Assembly (NCBI GenBank): GCA_947683425.1
Contig: CANTUQ010000109.1
Coordinates: forward strand, 712,501 to 776,500
DNA: 64,000 bases
Direction: 5' to 3'
Origin: Excoecaria cochinchinensis
Taxonomy: Eukaryota > Streptophyta > Magnoliopsida > Malpighiales > Euphorbiaceae
Part shown: positions 10,025 through 21,227 of the stretch, one piece after another
How positions within the stretch are numbered: position 1 is the first letter of the stretch
Layout of the letters: the number at the start of each line of letters is the position of its first letter
Program-made: the position numbers and the translations under genes
Notes under the pieces: generated by a model
What the model saw: only the letters and a program-made list of their open reading frames with translations
Database searches by the model: none
Told to the model about the DNA's origin: nothing

Positions 10025-12640
10025 ATGTATAATCGACGGGACTCAAGTGGGAGGACTAATGCATTATTCGTATATGGTGTCGAGAATTTTATTAAATTCG
10101 CTACTTCTCATCCGGAAGAAATGAGTGGTGATCTTATTAGGTGTCCATGCAAAAATTGTGCGAATCGAAAGTTCTATGATGTGGATACTATTATGAATTA
10201 CCTCTTCCGTAAGGGATTCGTTCGGGATTATTTGGTTTGGAATTGCCATGGGGAGACACATCACCCCTAACGAACCGAATTAGAATCCAATACCCAATGA
10301 ATCAGTGGACGGTGTAGAGGTTAGAAATCCATATCAGAAAATGGTGGTTGATGCAACGGGGACTAATTTTTTCCCCGACACCCAGTGGCAACAATTTATT
10401 CCGGAGGTTCAAACTACTAATAATTATGAACAAGGCGTTTTGTCTAATCCTAATGAACCCGGACCATTAAATTGGGGTGCAAATTCTATGGATGAGCCAC
10501 CAAATCCACAATGTCAAGAATTTTATGACCTTCTTGAATTTGGTAATGCACAGTTGTATCTCGGATGTGAGAACCATTCACAGCTTTCGGTAGTTGCCAG
10601 GATGTTGTATGCAAAATCGAAATTTAATCTGCCGAAGGGATTTTATGATGAAAACATTCAACTCTTTAAGGAAGCTTTGCTTGAAGGTAACATTTTGCCA
10701 GAAAAGTTTTACCAAACTAAAAGTCTTGTTAGAAGCTTAGGATTGCCAGTTCAGAAAATCGATTGTTGCAATGAAAGATGCATGTTGCATTGGCGTGACG
10801 ATGAAAACTTGACACATTGTAAGTTCTGCAATCACCTAAGATTCAAAATGCGTGTCGGGTCTCGTATGCATAGACAAAAATCATATAAGAAGATGTATTA
10901 CTTTCCACTAATACTTAGGCTTCAACGGTTGTATCAGTCAAAAGCATCAACATTACATATGCAATGGCATCATAATCATGTCCAAGATGATGGGGTTATG
11001 CAGCATCCTTCTGACTCTCTATCTTGGTAACATTTCAATGAAACTCATCCTTCATTTACTGCCGAGACTAGAAATGTAAGGTTGGGGTTATATACAGGCG
11101 GTTTTCAGCCATTCGAATAATATGGGAGGAAATACTCGTCATGGCCTGTAATTGTCACGTGTTACAACCTACCACCTTGGATGTGTATGAAGGAAACTTA
11201 CATGTTTATGACTGTTATTGTACCTGGCCCTAAGAATCCAAAGCAAAAAATTGATGTCTTCCTACAACCATTGATTCATGACTTAAACGAATTGTGGCAT
11301 ATTGGGGTTCCAACATATGATGAGTCAACTAAACAAAACTTCATTATGAGAGCCGCACTTATGTGGACAATCAATGACTTTCTAGCATATTCCATGATGT
11401 TAAGTTGGAGTACATCTGGGAAATATGCTTGCCCTTATTGCATGGAACATACACAGTCATTCAGACTAGAGAGATGGAAAACAAACATGGTTTGACAATC
11501 ATCAAAAATTTCTTCCTTCAGATCACCCATTTAGGAGAAACAGAAGGAATTTCAGAATCGAGCATGTTGAAACAATGCCTCCGCCACCAATAAGAGATGG
11601 GGGAACAAATTTTGCAAGAAATTGATCAGTGTGGTCTAGTGAAAGTTACTGAGCTTGATGCAGATGAGATTAATGGGTTCATTTGTCAGTCTTGTGGTTG
11701 GAGAAAACGAAGCATTTTTTGGGATTTGCCTTATTGGAAAACACACATGATTCGACATAATCTTGATGTCATACATATTGAGAAAAATGTGTTCGACAAT
11801 GTGATTAATACGGTTTTAAATGTTGAAGGAAAAATCAAAGACAATGCAAAATCACGTTCAAATTTACAAAAATATTGTTGTCGGCCAGAGTTGGCAATGG
11901 ATCCAATCATGGGCAAATATCCAAAAGCCTGTTACACATTGGATAAAGAATCGAAAAATGAATTGTTTGAGTGGTTGACAGAACTTAAGTTTCCAGATGG
12001 ATATGTTTCTAACTTGGGTCGTTGTGTTGATATAAGGAAGCTCAAATTATATGGCATGAAAAGTCACGATTGCCATATATTTATGCAGCGATTGATACCT
12101 GTTGCCTTTCGTGAGTTACTACCTGGAAATGTGTGGCAGGTACTCATGGAGCTAAGCTCATTTTTTAAGGATTTGACATCCAATACTCCCCGTGTTGAGG
12201 ATATCGAGGCATTGGAATCAAACATTCCCCTAATTATGTGTAAGCTAGAAAAGATATTTCTTCCGTCTTTCTTTGACTCAATGGAGCATATAATGATACA
12301 CTTACCATATGAAGCAAAGGTTGCTGGCCTTGTCCAATATCGATGGATGTATCCGTTTGAGAGGTAAATATAAATATAACAATGAATATTGTGCAGTGTC
12401 AAAATATATGTACGAAATCACGCATAAATTAAATGTTTACATTCGTTATATGCAGGTTTATCTGAACACTAAAAAAGAATATTGGTAACAAATCAACAGT
12501 TGATGCTTCTATTTGCAATGCGTACTTGCTCTCAGAATCATCTAACTTTTTCTCGCATTACTTTGAACCTCACGTATTGCAAAAAAAAAAAAAAGTTAGA
12601 CAGAGATCCTCGAATGAAAAAATATCCAAAAGCTTGTTAT
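10025..12640 (+). pseudogene. CACTA transposase (TNP2/TNPD type), broken
   Basis: Transposase that would cut and paste the CACTA element. A transposase-associated domain with its Cys cluster (CPCKNC) occupies 10,025-10,268, then a stop. The middle part (10,305-11,030) includes KFNLPKGFYDENIQLFKEALLEGN and a CCNERCMLHW...C..C cluster. The Tnp2 core follows (about 11,170-11,580; VPGPKNPKQKIDVFLQPL, SGKYACPYCMEHT). A DUF4218-type C-terminal domain is at about 12,060-12,365 (RLIPVAFRELLP, YPFER). A predicted 90-bp intron (donor GAG|GTAAAT 12,365, acceptor TGCAG 12,455) leads to SHYFEPHV. At least four frame changes or stops separate these parts, so it is dead. Confidence 0.85.
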
Positions 12641-12660
12641 CCGTAAGTTCTGCGATAATT

Positions 12661-13194
12661 GATTTGGAAGTAGTATCAATTAGGATTTTCTAACGTCAAA
12701 TGGAATAGTGTTACACATTTTTAAAAGAGATAAGGTAATACATGCTATTTACTAAGTATCTGAAATAATAACCTAGTAAAGTTTTCTATTAGGCTAAAAT
12801 TCGAAAAGAATATTTATAGTATCCAATTAGTCTCTAAATCCCAATGTTTAACCTTACAAGTTAAGATTTCATGCATAGTAAATATGAATTATTGAATTTT
12901 TAAGTTTTCAAACTTAAGAGGAAAAATTTTATTGGTTTTATTTTATTAAGTCTCTACTTAATAAATATGCAATCATTTTACTCATAAAATATTACAAGCT
13001 AATTAATAATTAAAATAAATACATTTATTATAAAGTTAAATGACAAGAATAAAAGCATTCATTCAAGCAATAAATAAAATCTAATAATCCCTTATTTAGA
13101 CACTAATGTCTGAAATAACAATAGGAAACACAAATCCCATTTAAAGAACGCTTACTAAAATTGACATTTATATCAACTATTCTAAGAGTTTAGA
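12661..13194. other. AT-rich noncoding stretch
   Basis: No ORF, repeat end or recognisable homology seen. It could be the 3' part of the CACTA element or flanking DNA. Confidence 0.3.
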
Positions 13195-13665
13195 TTCTAT
13201 AAAATCTTTCTTGCTATTGGGATTATTTCTTTAATCATGTTAACCAACTCATCTAGTACACCATTAGTTCCTTTAAAGGATACATGATGCATTTTACGTC
13301 CATTCCTGAATTTCATCACAGATTTAATGTTACTCATCAACGCTTCCTTTTTGGTAACTCTAACAAAAAAGTGGATAATAAATTTTCGATAAAACCTATC
13401 TCCTATGAACTAGGTAGTTTCCAATAACTCATTCAGTTCTAGATGATATTTAAACGAGTCAGTTAACACTTTAACCAAGACTTTATCATCCCTTTCTATA
13501 CTTAAACCACCAATTCCAATGCACCCTTGCATTTGTTCTTGCACATGCATTATATGATGCATCCTTGTATCAATATCATCGCCTCGAATTTTCCTACGCA
13601 TTCTTATGTTTCTTATTGATTGCACTCTTATATTTCTCAAAGCAACCCATGTGGAGTTTTAAGAA
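13195..13665 (-). pseudogene. Unidentified reading frame with one stop
   Basis: On the minus strand a frame of about 150 codons runs from near 13,665 to 13,195 with a single internal stop just after HLELNELLETT (13,410). It resumes with FIGDRFYRKFIIHFFVRV and ends GVLDELVNMIKEIIPIA. The N-terminal part is rich in Arg/Met/Ile (RIRMRRKIRGDD-like). An open frame of this length in AT-rich DNA, continuing past a stop, suggests a decayed gene or transposon protein. I do not recognise the family. Confidence 0.35.
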
Positions 13666-13969
13666 GAAAGTGTGTCCTTATCAATATTTCTATAACATAT
13701 TACAGAAAATTGTATACACTTATATATAAATACATATGATCAAAACACATTTCAATTAATAAGTACGAATAGACCCTCAAAAAAAATTTCAAAATATTTT
13801 TTAAAAATTATTCAAAGCAGAAAACACATTTTCTACAATTTTTTTTCTTTTATTGTTGATAATCAAAATATAAAAAATTATTTTCTAATCATTAAAAATT
13901 TTGAAAAATTGACCAAAAATTCAGAAATAATTTGAAAAATTAGAGCTGATTTGGTGGCTGGAAGAGGTC

Positions 13970-14480
13970 CTACGCACCCTCATGCACTGGTAGAGGGAGG
14001 CCAAACGTGCCACCACACGCTCCTCCCACTATTTCGCTACGTGTCAAAATTCTAATGTGCCACATGGTGACATATCGGATTTCACATCATGACATGTGTC
14101 AAGACCCTATTGGTCCATTTGGCGCCTACGTGGCACTAGGATGACAAGTCAGCGCCACTTGGCATGAAACTTGTCATCCACGTGGCACTGCTCCATTGGG
14201 CCACGTGTCGATGATGGCACGTCATCATCTACACGTGGCGTGACTTCGGTCATCCACGTGTCTCCCTCTTATTAGGCCACGTGGCTTTGACGTGGCACAC
14301 AGCTAACACGTCATTGTTACATGGCATGGCCTCTGCCATCCATGTGGCATTCCCCTATTGGGCCACGTGTCAGCGATGATGCATCATTGTTGACACGTGT
14401 CCCGTACGTGTGGGTCACCGCCCATGCACATGCGCCATACATCTGTGGCCCGTACGTTACACGTGTTATCTCCCCGACAT
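13970..14480. repeat. ACGT/G-box-rich degenerate repeat module
   Basis: A GC-rich island of about 500 bp with roughly eight CACGTG cores and several further ACGTGG/ACGTGT cores. They are set in loosely repeated units such as GGGCCACGTGTC, ATCCACGTGTC and TTGACACGTGTC, spaced about 25-60 bp. Partial palindromes occur (GATGATGGCACGTCATCATC). The 66-codon ORF across it is not supported. The parent element is not identified. Confidence 0.6.
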
Positions 14481-15568
14481 ATTCTGGCGCCCAAATCTCG
14501 GCCAGTGGGGGGTTTTCATAGTGAGGTCAAAAATTCAAATCCCAACTTCTAGTTTTGCATTTTGAACATAGAGGTAACATTAATAATGGTACTTATCTCT
14601 TGTAGCGCAGAAAAAGTTGCGAAAGCGTCTACAAGTATCCCGTTTGTTTTTGGTTATTGGCCTGACTCTTATCCACTTGTGAGATAACAACAGCTATTCC
14701 ACAATTTAAAAGCACTTAGAAGATTAAGACAAAAAGAGTGTGAGTGTGAACGACCAGTCTTGCGTCATATATGTTTTCTCGTTGCCAAAATCTGAGATCT
14801 CCAATCTATTTATAGAGATCCTGCAAGCTAGAAACCTATCTCTAGTATAATTCAGACTCTTTCTAAAATATGATTTTGGTAATTCAGATTGAATTGCTCA
14901 AGAGTGTTTCTGAAATAGAATTTTGGTAATCCATATTGAATTACTTAATTCTATCTGGATTTGAATTTTATCCAAATTAGAATCGTGAGCATACTCAAAC
15001 TCTATCAATTTAGTTCAATTCATTTTTCCTTTTATCGATTGAAAGGGAAAGATGGCACATAAGTATAAACAAAAAGAAAGAAAAAGGATAAGGTTAGGAG
15101 TTTTTATATAAATTAGTATATAAAAAAGTATAAAATAATGCAATTTTATTAATAGTTTGGTTAGTTCGATTTTAATGATTTTTAAATACTAAAAATCGAA
15201 CCAAATTTGTATAATCGAATTTTTTATTTCAAAATCAAACCGATTAAATTAAAAACCAAACCAAATATACCGAATTATATATGGTCTGGCTTTCAGTCAT
15301 ATGTGATAAAAAGTTCGACCTAAATCCTCTAAAAAATAAGTGACTTAACTCAAAAACGGCGATAAAAAAAAAAAAATTCTAAAATTGAAAAAATTGAGCT
15401 GGAGTGAGCCGAACATGAACCCATCCTATCGGACTCTATTGCTAGTTCTACGGATAAATAAATTCGTTTTATAGTTGTTGCAGGGCTTATTTCAAATTGA
15501 GATGCCGACAACGTAGTTCTAATTTAGATTTGTGTTGAGGGGCCACACGGTTAAGGTACTTTTGATTT
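14481..15568. other. Noncoding stretch, probable decayed repeat
   Basis: No coding homology. 15,160-15,300 contains oppositely oriented GGTTAGTTCGATTTT / AAAATCGAACCAAA-like tracts of the kind seen in hAT-derived MITEs, but no clean ends or target duplication were found. Confidence 0.3.
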
Positions 15569-15645
15569 GGGTTAAGATCTTTGTTATGATGGTCTGGGTT
15601 AAGATCTTTGTTATGATGGTCTGGGTTAGGATCTGTGTTCTGATG
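15569..15645. repeat. 27-bp tandem repeat, about 3 copies
   Basis: Units begin GGGTTAAGATCTTTGTTATG; the first two are identical and the third is diverged. Confidence 0.75.
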
Positions 15646-15704
15646 GAATGAAGAAGGAAAATGGGAAAAAAAAAAAAAGAAGATGAAAATACCATAAAGA
15701 AAAG

Positions 15705-15707
<3 letters not shown>

Positions 15708-15735
<28 letters not shown>
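15708..15735. repeat. (AT)n microsatellite
   Basis: Uninterrupted AT dinucleotide run of about 28 bp. Confidence 0.9.
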
Positions 15736-15738
<3 letters not shown>

Positions 15739-16128
15739 ACAGGTACCTAGTTAGAATTTTGGGTGAGTGAGATCAAAATTTCAAGAATAAGTGATTTATT
15801 TATTTATTTTTTATTTCAATGGATCAAGTTTAATTCTTGATAGAGTCATAAAAATAAAAATTAAAAAACTACACCTAAAATTTTAATTTTTTACATTTGA
15901 GTAGAGTCAATTAACCCCACTCCATTCCACCTAATTATGTCCCTACATCTAGGTATGATAGTAAAATTAATTTTACAAATTTATTTATTTTCTTTTGTAA
16001 CCAAAATTTCTAACTCCCTTTTTGTCTTTTCTCATCATCAATTTATTCGCTAAAAAAATATAGTTTTGTTTTTTCACCAAACATATAGTAACACTATGCA
16101 ACTATGATTTCTCTTAATAACATTTACA

Positions 16129-16482
16129 GTTAATTTTATTCATAATCATATAGCTGTGGTTTTTATAACTTATAAAACTTCGATTTATATCAATAAAATA
16201 ATACAATTATTATTTTGCATCCAATAAAATCAAAATGGTCGAAATTAGTGAACTTTGATTATCGAATTATTGACATGGCATAGTTATTGTAGAAGAACAT
16301 TGCTGTGCACGTGGTAGCCACATCACAAAGTCTACGTGGCAACTATAGTAAAAATGAAGAAAGTTAATTTCCCACGATCATATAAGTACGTGCATTATAA
16401 TGTTTTCGTCACAAAAAACTGATTCATAATAATAAAATAAGCTAATTATTAGTTTGTATCCAATAAAATCCGTATGGTCAAA
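16129..16482 (+). repeat. Left inverted-repeat arm, internally duplicated
   Basis: Two related units: 16,129-16,350 and 16,355-16,482. Each goes from GTTAATTT...ATCATATA through a TCCAATAAAAT...TGGTC motif. They pair with the right arm. Confidence 0.65.
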
Positions 16483-16594
16483 ATTTTGCATGGTTTTTAT
16501 GCAGATGGAAATTCAAAAAAAGTTGGGTTAATGGAAGAAAATGGTAAAAAAGCGAAGAAGAAAAAAAATAACTGCAATTACGTACTAATTCATG

Positions 16595-17684
16595 TAGTGG
16601 TGTTCAAAAATGGTATAACCCATCCAAACCATTTAATCCAACCCATCTAACCCATTTTTTTCATAATTTTAATGGGTTATTATAATCCATACAACCCATT
16701 CTAAATTTTACAAAATATTTATTTGGGTTATGGGTTATTATATAACCCAACCAATTAACCCGCACAATTGATTCATGGGCCAAGCTATTTTTTCTCTTCT
16801 ATCTTCTATGTATATAATAAATCAGAATTCATTACAAATGGAGTGTAATGGTTTTAATACCGGGTTAGCCGTTAATAGTATTCCCCAATAGTAAATAGTG
16901 CTTCCGGAGACGAAAAATGATTAGGTTGACTGAGGGTTTGACCGGACCGTAAAAAATGCTACGGACCTTAGAAAAATAATCTGAAAATATGGACGTACTC
17001 GTATTAATGAGTATAATCATATGATAATAAACAATTAATTTTTGGTGACACTGAAAAATTAGGTTATCGGACTGATAAATAATTACCGGACTGAGGAATG
17101 GTTTTCGATTGACCCAAAAATATTCTTGGAGTCTAATGAACATATTTTAAGAATTACGAATTCACTTTTACGAGGAATTAAACTTAAAAAGTAAGAAAAA
17201 GTTGTGATTTCGGTTTAAATAGTACTAAGTTGACTGGATGTTTGACCGAAACTTTAAAAATAATAAATGATTTCCAAAATTTCTCAAAAATTTCAGATGA
17301 CCTCTAAATAATATTTAGAATTTATTGACAGTAAAAAGGCAAATTTTTGGTAACACCGAAAATTATTGAATCAGACCGATTTGAGTGAATCGAATTGAAA
17401 ATGGACTCTAATTGAGTTGAAATTTTGTGTACAGCCTAATTTTTATATGTTATGAATTATTGAATTAAATTTGAAATAAATTGGAGTTGGAAAGCGAAAA
17501 AACATATAATGTAAAATGATATAATGCAATAGTTCATTTTTCTTTTACATGGCAAATTACTGTTTCAAGTAGGAAATTCGAAAATTTTCTCTTTATATTT
17601 TGCTCTATTTGTAGTTATTTGTGTTTTCTTAATTTAATATAATTCATGTGTGTTTTACTGTTTTATCTTTTTATTTTCTCAAGA

Positions 17685-17729
<45 letters not shown>

Positions 17730-18370
17730 GCCATTTCAATGATGGAACACCGCTATGGTAAGCCATTTTAATGAATTTTTGTTAAATTCTTGGTTGAAAC
17801 TTTAGATGACATGAAATTTTTGTGCACCCTATAAAATATTTTTCGACATTTATGGATATATTTTTATTAGAAATAAGAGAAAAATTATTGGGCCTAATAA
17901 ATATTAAATATAAAGCCTATTGGTATAACTAACTAATATTGATATAACTTTTTGATAAAATTTTCACCGATAGTCTTTCAAATCCTAGCATGGCAGTCCA
18001 TTAGCAGTTTTCCTTCTAAATATACCACACTATTTTTTGGAATTAATTTTTTTTCATTTTTTTTTACCACGCTATTCTTCGGAATTAATTTTTTTTTTTA
18101 AAATGAAATATGCATGTGTTATTTAAAAAAATATTTACAAGAATAAAATTAATGTTTTATACTTAAAAAATATAAATATAGATAATATAAAATTTATATG
18201 TTAGTAAATTAACATAACACATATAACCCAGTCATAAACCAACCAACTCAATATAAAAAGTTTAAATTATAACTCAGCTGGATTGGGTTGGGTTCAACCC
18301 ATTTAAAATTTTAGATGGGTTGGATTGAAAACCGATCGTAACCCATTCAAGCCATTTTTGAACACCCATA
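16595..18370. mobile_element. hAT-type non-autonomous element, 1776 bp
   Basis: Ends TAGTGGTGTTCAAAAATGG (left) and, read inward from the right, TATGGGTGTTCAAAAATGG: 17 of 19 match. The 8-bp duplication AATTCATG (16,587-16,594 and 18,371-18,378) is perfect. TAG-type termini plus 8-bp duplication define hAT. Subterminal regions are rich in AACCCA/TGGGTT on both sides. No transposase is visible; the short minus-strand ORF near 17.0 kb is not convincing. Confidence 0.88.
17687..17729. repeat. (ATT)n microsatellite
   Basis: About 14 uninterrupted ATT units inside the hAT element. Confidence 0.9.
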
Positions 18371-18609
18371 AATTCATGTTCTTCTTGTACGTAGCAGCAG
18401 AAGCAAACATGTTCGCATTTGATTTTCTTCATATCCTAGACTATTTATAAATTTGAAGATTTGATTTTTTTTTTGAATTATTTCCAAAAGAAAATGAAAA
18501 GAAGCAATTTCTAGTTTTTTCTCTTTTATATTTTTCTTTTTCTAGATTTTATTCTTTTATTGGAATTATGTTGTATGGTGCTAACAGCATCTTTAATTAC
18601 GTTGGGTGT

Positions 18610-18888
18610 GTAGGAAAACTACGTAAATTTGGATTTTATTGGCCACATTATTGGATTCAAAATAACATTTGGCTTATTTTATTGATGCAAATCAAATTTT
18701 TATGATCACAACATTATATGGCCATAATCATAAGGTTACGGATAAAACAAACTTTTTTGCTGTACTTGTATCTGCCATGTGGACTTTGTGACGCTGCCAC
18801 ATCAGCATCTATATGGAATATTTATGCCATATCAGCAATTCGGTGACGAAGTTCACTAATTCCAGCCATTTTGACTTTACTGGATACA
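18610..18888 (-). repeat. Right inverted-repeat arm, inner part
   Basis: The complement matches the left arm at 16,195-16,350 (TCCAGTAAAGTCAAAATGGCTG...GAATTAGTGAACTTCG) and, further inward, at 16,385-16,482 (ATAAAATAAGCCAAAT...). It is broken by the LINE insertion at 18,903; the outer remainder is at 60,943-61,037. Confidence 0.65.
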
Positions 18889-18905
18889 AATAATTGTTAT
18901 CTGTA

Positions 18906-19728
18906 TTAAAGACATATCTCAAACTGCTCTTCCTAAGACCATTTCGGATCATTCCCCCCTTATCTTAACTTGCTCAAAAATCAATTGGGGGCCAAGACCC
19001 TTTAAATTCTTAAATGCATGGCTACAGGATGCAGAATTCATGAAGAAAATTAACGAATGGTGGTCTAACATTGGGATTTCATCAGGGACCAGTATACAGG
19101 CTAAGTTAAAACTGCTCAAAAATTCCATTGTTAAATGGAACAAAAGCCACTTTGGAAATGTTGATTCGGCCATCTCAAAACTTGAGGAAGAAATTGATGC
19201 TCTGGATTGTGACTTAGAAAGTGAAGATCTCCATGAGGTAATCAGGGGATTCATGATTTCCAAAAGAAATTCTCTCATTAGTGAACTATGGGGCAAATTA
19301 AAAGCCAGGGAATCTATCTGGAGGCAAAAATCTAGAACAAAATGGTTAAAGGAGGGGGACCAAAACACTAAATACTTTCACATTTCTGCTGCAGTCAGAG
19401 CCTGTCACAACAAAATAGGGAGACTAGAAACAGAAAGTGGCACAATTACAGATCCAGTGGGAATCAAACAGGAAATCCACGAGTTCTATAAGAATCTTTA
19501 CAGTGAAAGCTCCAACAACAGGCCCTCCTTTCCTCAAAACTCCTTTAAGAAGTTATCTCCATCCTCGGCTAAATTCTTGGAGCTGCTTTTCTCCCTTGAA
19601 GAGGTCAAAGCTACGATCTGGAGCTGTGATAGCTCTAAGGCTCCTGGACCGGATGGTTTCAATTTTGCCTTTATTAAAGCAGCGTGGGATATTATAGGGG
19701 CTGACATTTTTGATATGGTGGTAAAGTT
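18906..19728 (+). pseudogene. LINE ORF2, endonuclease end to start of RT
   Basis: Begins near the end of an APE-type endonuclease (TISDHSPLIL, the SDH motif). The linker follows (SRTKWLKEGDQNTKYFH, typical of plant LINEs), then the start of the reverse transcriptase (SKAPGPDGFNFAFIK, about 19,636-19,680). The frame is open from 18,906 to the Copia insertion at 19,728/19,729. Would encode the nuclease/RT for target-primed insertion. Confidence 0.88.
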
Positions 19729-20650
19729 TGTTGGACTTTTCTGCCATATGTGAAGAGTCCAAATTTGACCATTCATATTACAGTTGTGTGTGTTTGAATA
19801 TGTGTGTGTGTGAAATAAAGAAAAAAAAGAGGGGTTGGCAGATAGTGTGAGAGAGTTGAAGAAAGAGGGAGAAGAAAAAAAAATCTGATTTTCTACACAA
19901 AAACTAGTCCCACGATTTTTTCGTTTTTCAAAGATTCAGCCGTTGGATCGGGCTGAAATTTGAAGAGAAACTTACTCACACTTCGATCTTCATTATCAAC
20001 GGTGGAGATCGGATTATGAGGTTTAGAAGTTATTTTGTGGTGGAGACAACAGAACTTTCTTCTACAACAGACCAGTCTGACGAATCATTTATTTGCGGGA
20101 GATTGAACCGTTGGATTGAGCTGTATTTTGGACAGCATCTTACTCACATCTTGATCTTCATATCAACGGTGCAGATCGAATTCCAACATCCGAAGGTCAG
20201 TTCGTGGCTGGAACAGAATTGAAGTTTCTGGGTATTAACTCTCTTGCTATTATCTTTGATTTATTCCATATATCTTGATGTTTATTCCAAGATTGTGATG
20301 ATGATGATGATGATGATGATCATATGCCTCTAGTTTTTCTGGAGAATATTTGATGTAATAGACAGAATATATGTTGTATTTTACCCATTAATTGATAGTG
20401 GAGATTTAAGCGGCCTAAGGGTCCCGTGATTTTTACTCCTTACATTGAGGAGGTTTTTCACGTAAAAATTTTGCGTTTTCTTATGTTGATTGTGGGTGTA
20501 GAGTTCAGATTTTGTTGCTGGATTATTTGTGACTTAGATATTGCTCTATTTGTTAGTTTACCTAAAAGGTTCATTCAAGTAGGGAAATATAAACAACGAA
20601 GATTCATTTCGCAAATTAAGTATTTTCGTTGTTGGTCATTTTTCCCATCA
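19729..20650 (+). repeat. 5' LTR of Tork Copia element
   Basis: TGTTGGACTTTT...CCCATCA, 922 bp, paired with 58,028-58,948. The two differ at several percent of sites by eye in the first 330 bp and in the length of a GAT microsatellite near 20,298. That is more divergence than between the Athila LTRs nested inside, as expected for an older insertion. Confidence 0.92.
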
Positions 20651-20694
20651 GATTGCATTTGGTTGTTGTTGCTGTTGTTAGACTTGTTTGAACA

Positions 20695-21227
20695 ATGGAA
20701 GCTAATACAAGTAGAATGGTTAATTTAAATGGTTTAAATTACCATGTCTGGAAAGGTAAAATGGAGGATGTTCTTTATGTGAAGGATTATTATATACCGG
20801 TGTTTATGGAAAATAAGCCTGATGATAAAAAAGAGGCAGAATGGACTATTTTGCATCGACAGGTTTGTGGGTATATACGACAATGGGTGGATGATAATGT
20901 TTTGAACCATATTAGTGGTGAGATTGATGCACATAAGTTATGGAACAAACTTCAGCAGTTGTATGCTCGAAAGACAGGGAATAACAAGTTGTTCTTGATT
21001 AAGCAAATGATGAATTTGAAGTACTGAGATGGAACTCCTATGGGAGATCAATTGAATGCCTTCCAAGGAATTATAAATCAGCTTGAAGGAATGGGGATCA
21101 AGTTTGAGAATGAGATACAGGCTTTGTGGGTTCTTGGTACTTTACCGGACTCTTGGGAGACGTTTAGAACGTCATTGTCTAACTCTGCGCCAGATGGGGT
21201 TATTACCATGGAATTGGCTAAGGGCAG
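20695..21227 (+). pseudogene. Tork Copia gag, N-terminal part
   Basis: ATG at 20,695. Typical Tnt1-type gag start (LNGLNYHVWKGKMEDVL) and a UBN2-like capsid region (ALWVLGTLPDSWETF). One stop (TGA 21,025-21,027) lies between KY and DGT, where relatives have a charged residue. The frame otherwise continues to MELAKGS at 21,227, where the Tat array interrupts it. Gag resumes at 38,478. Confidence 0.88.

Larger units (their letters stand above)
7432..12660 (+). mobile_element. CACTA (En/Spm) DNA transposon, decayed, 3' end not found
   Basis: The left end reads CACCACCAAAAAAAAGGC, close to the plant CACTA terminus (CACTACAAGAAAA). About 400 bp of direct and inverted copies of a GCGACTAAAT/AGTCGCTAAAT motif follow, which is the subterminal array expected for transposase binding. 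A broken TNP2-type transposase lies at 10,025-12,640. I could not find the matching right-hand subterminal array or TGGTG/TAGTG end before the next elements, so the 3' boundary is only the last recognisable transposase homology; the element may be truncated. Confidence 0.75.

Noticed and set aside
16865..17143. 92-codon minus-strand ORF inside the hAT element as a transposase remnant.
   Set aside because: No recognisable hAT motif and no continuation in other frames.
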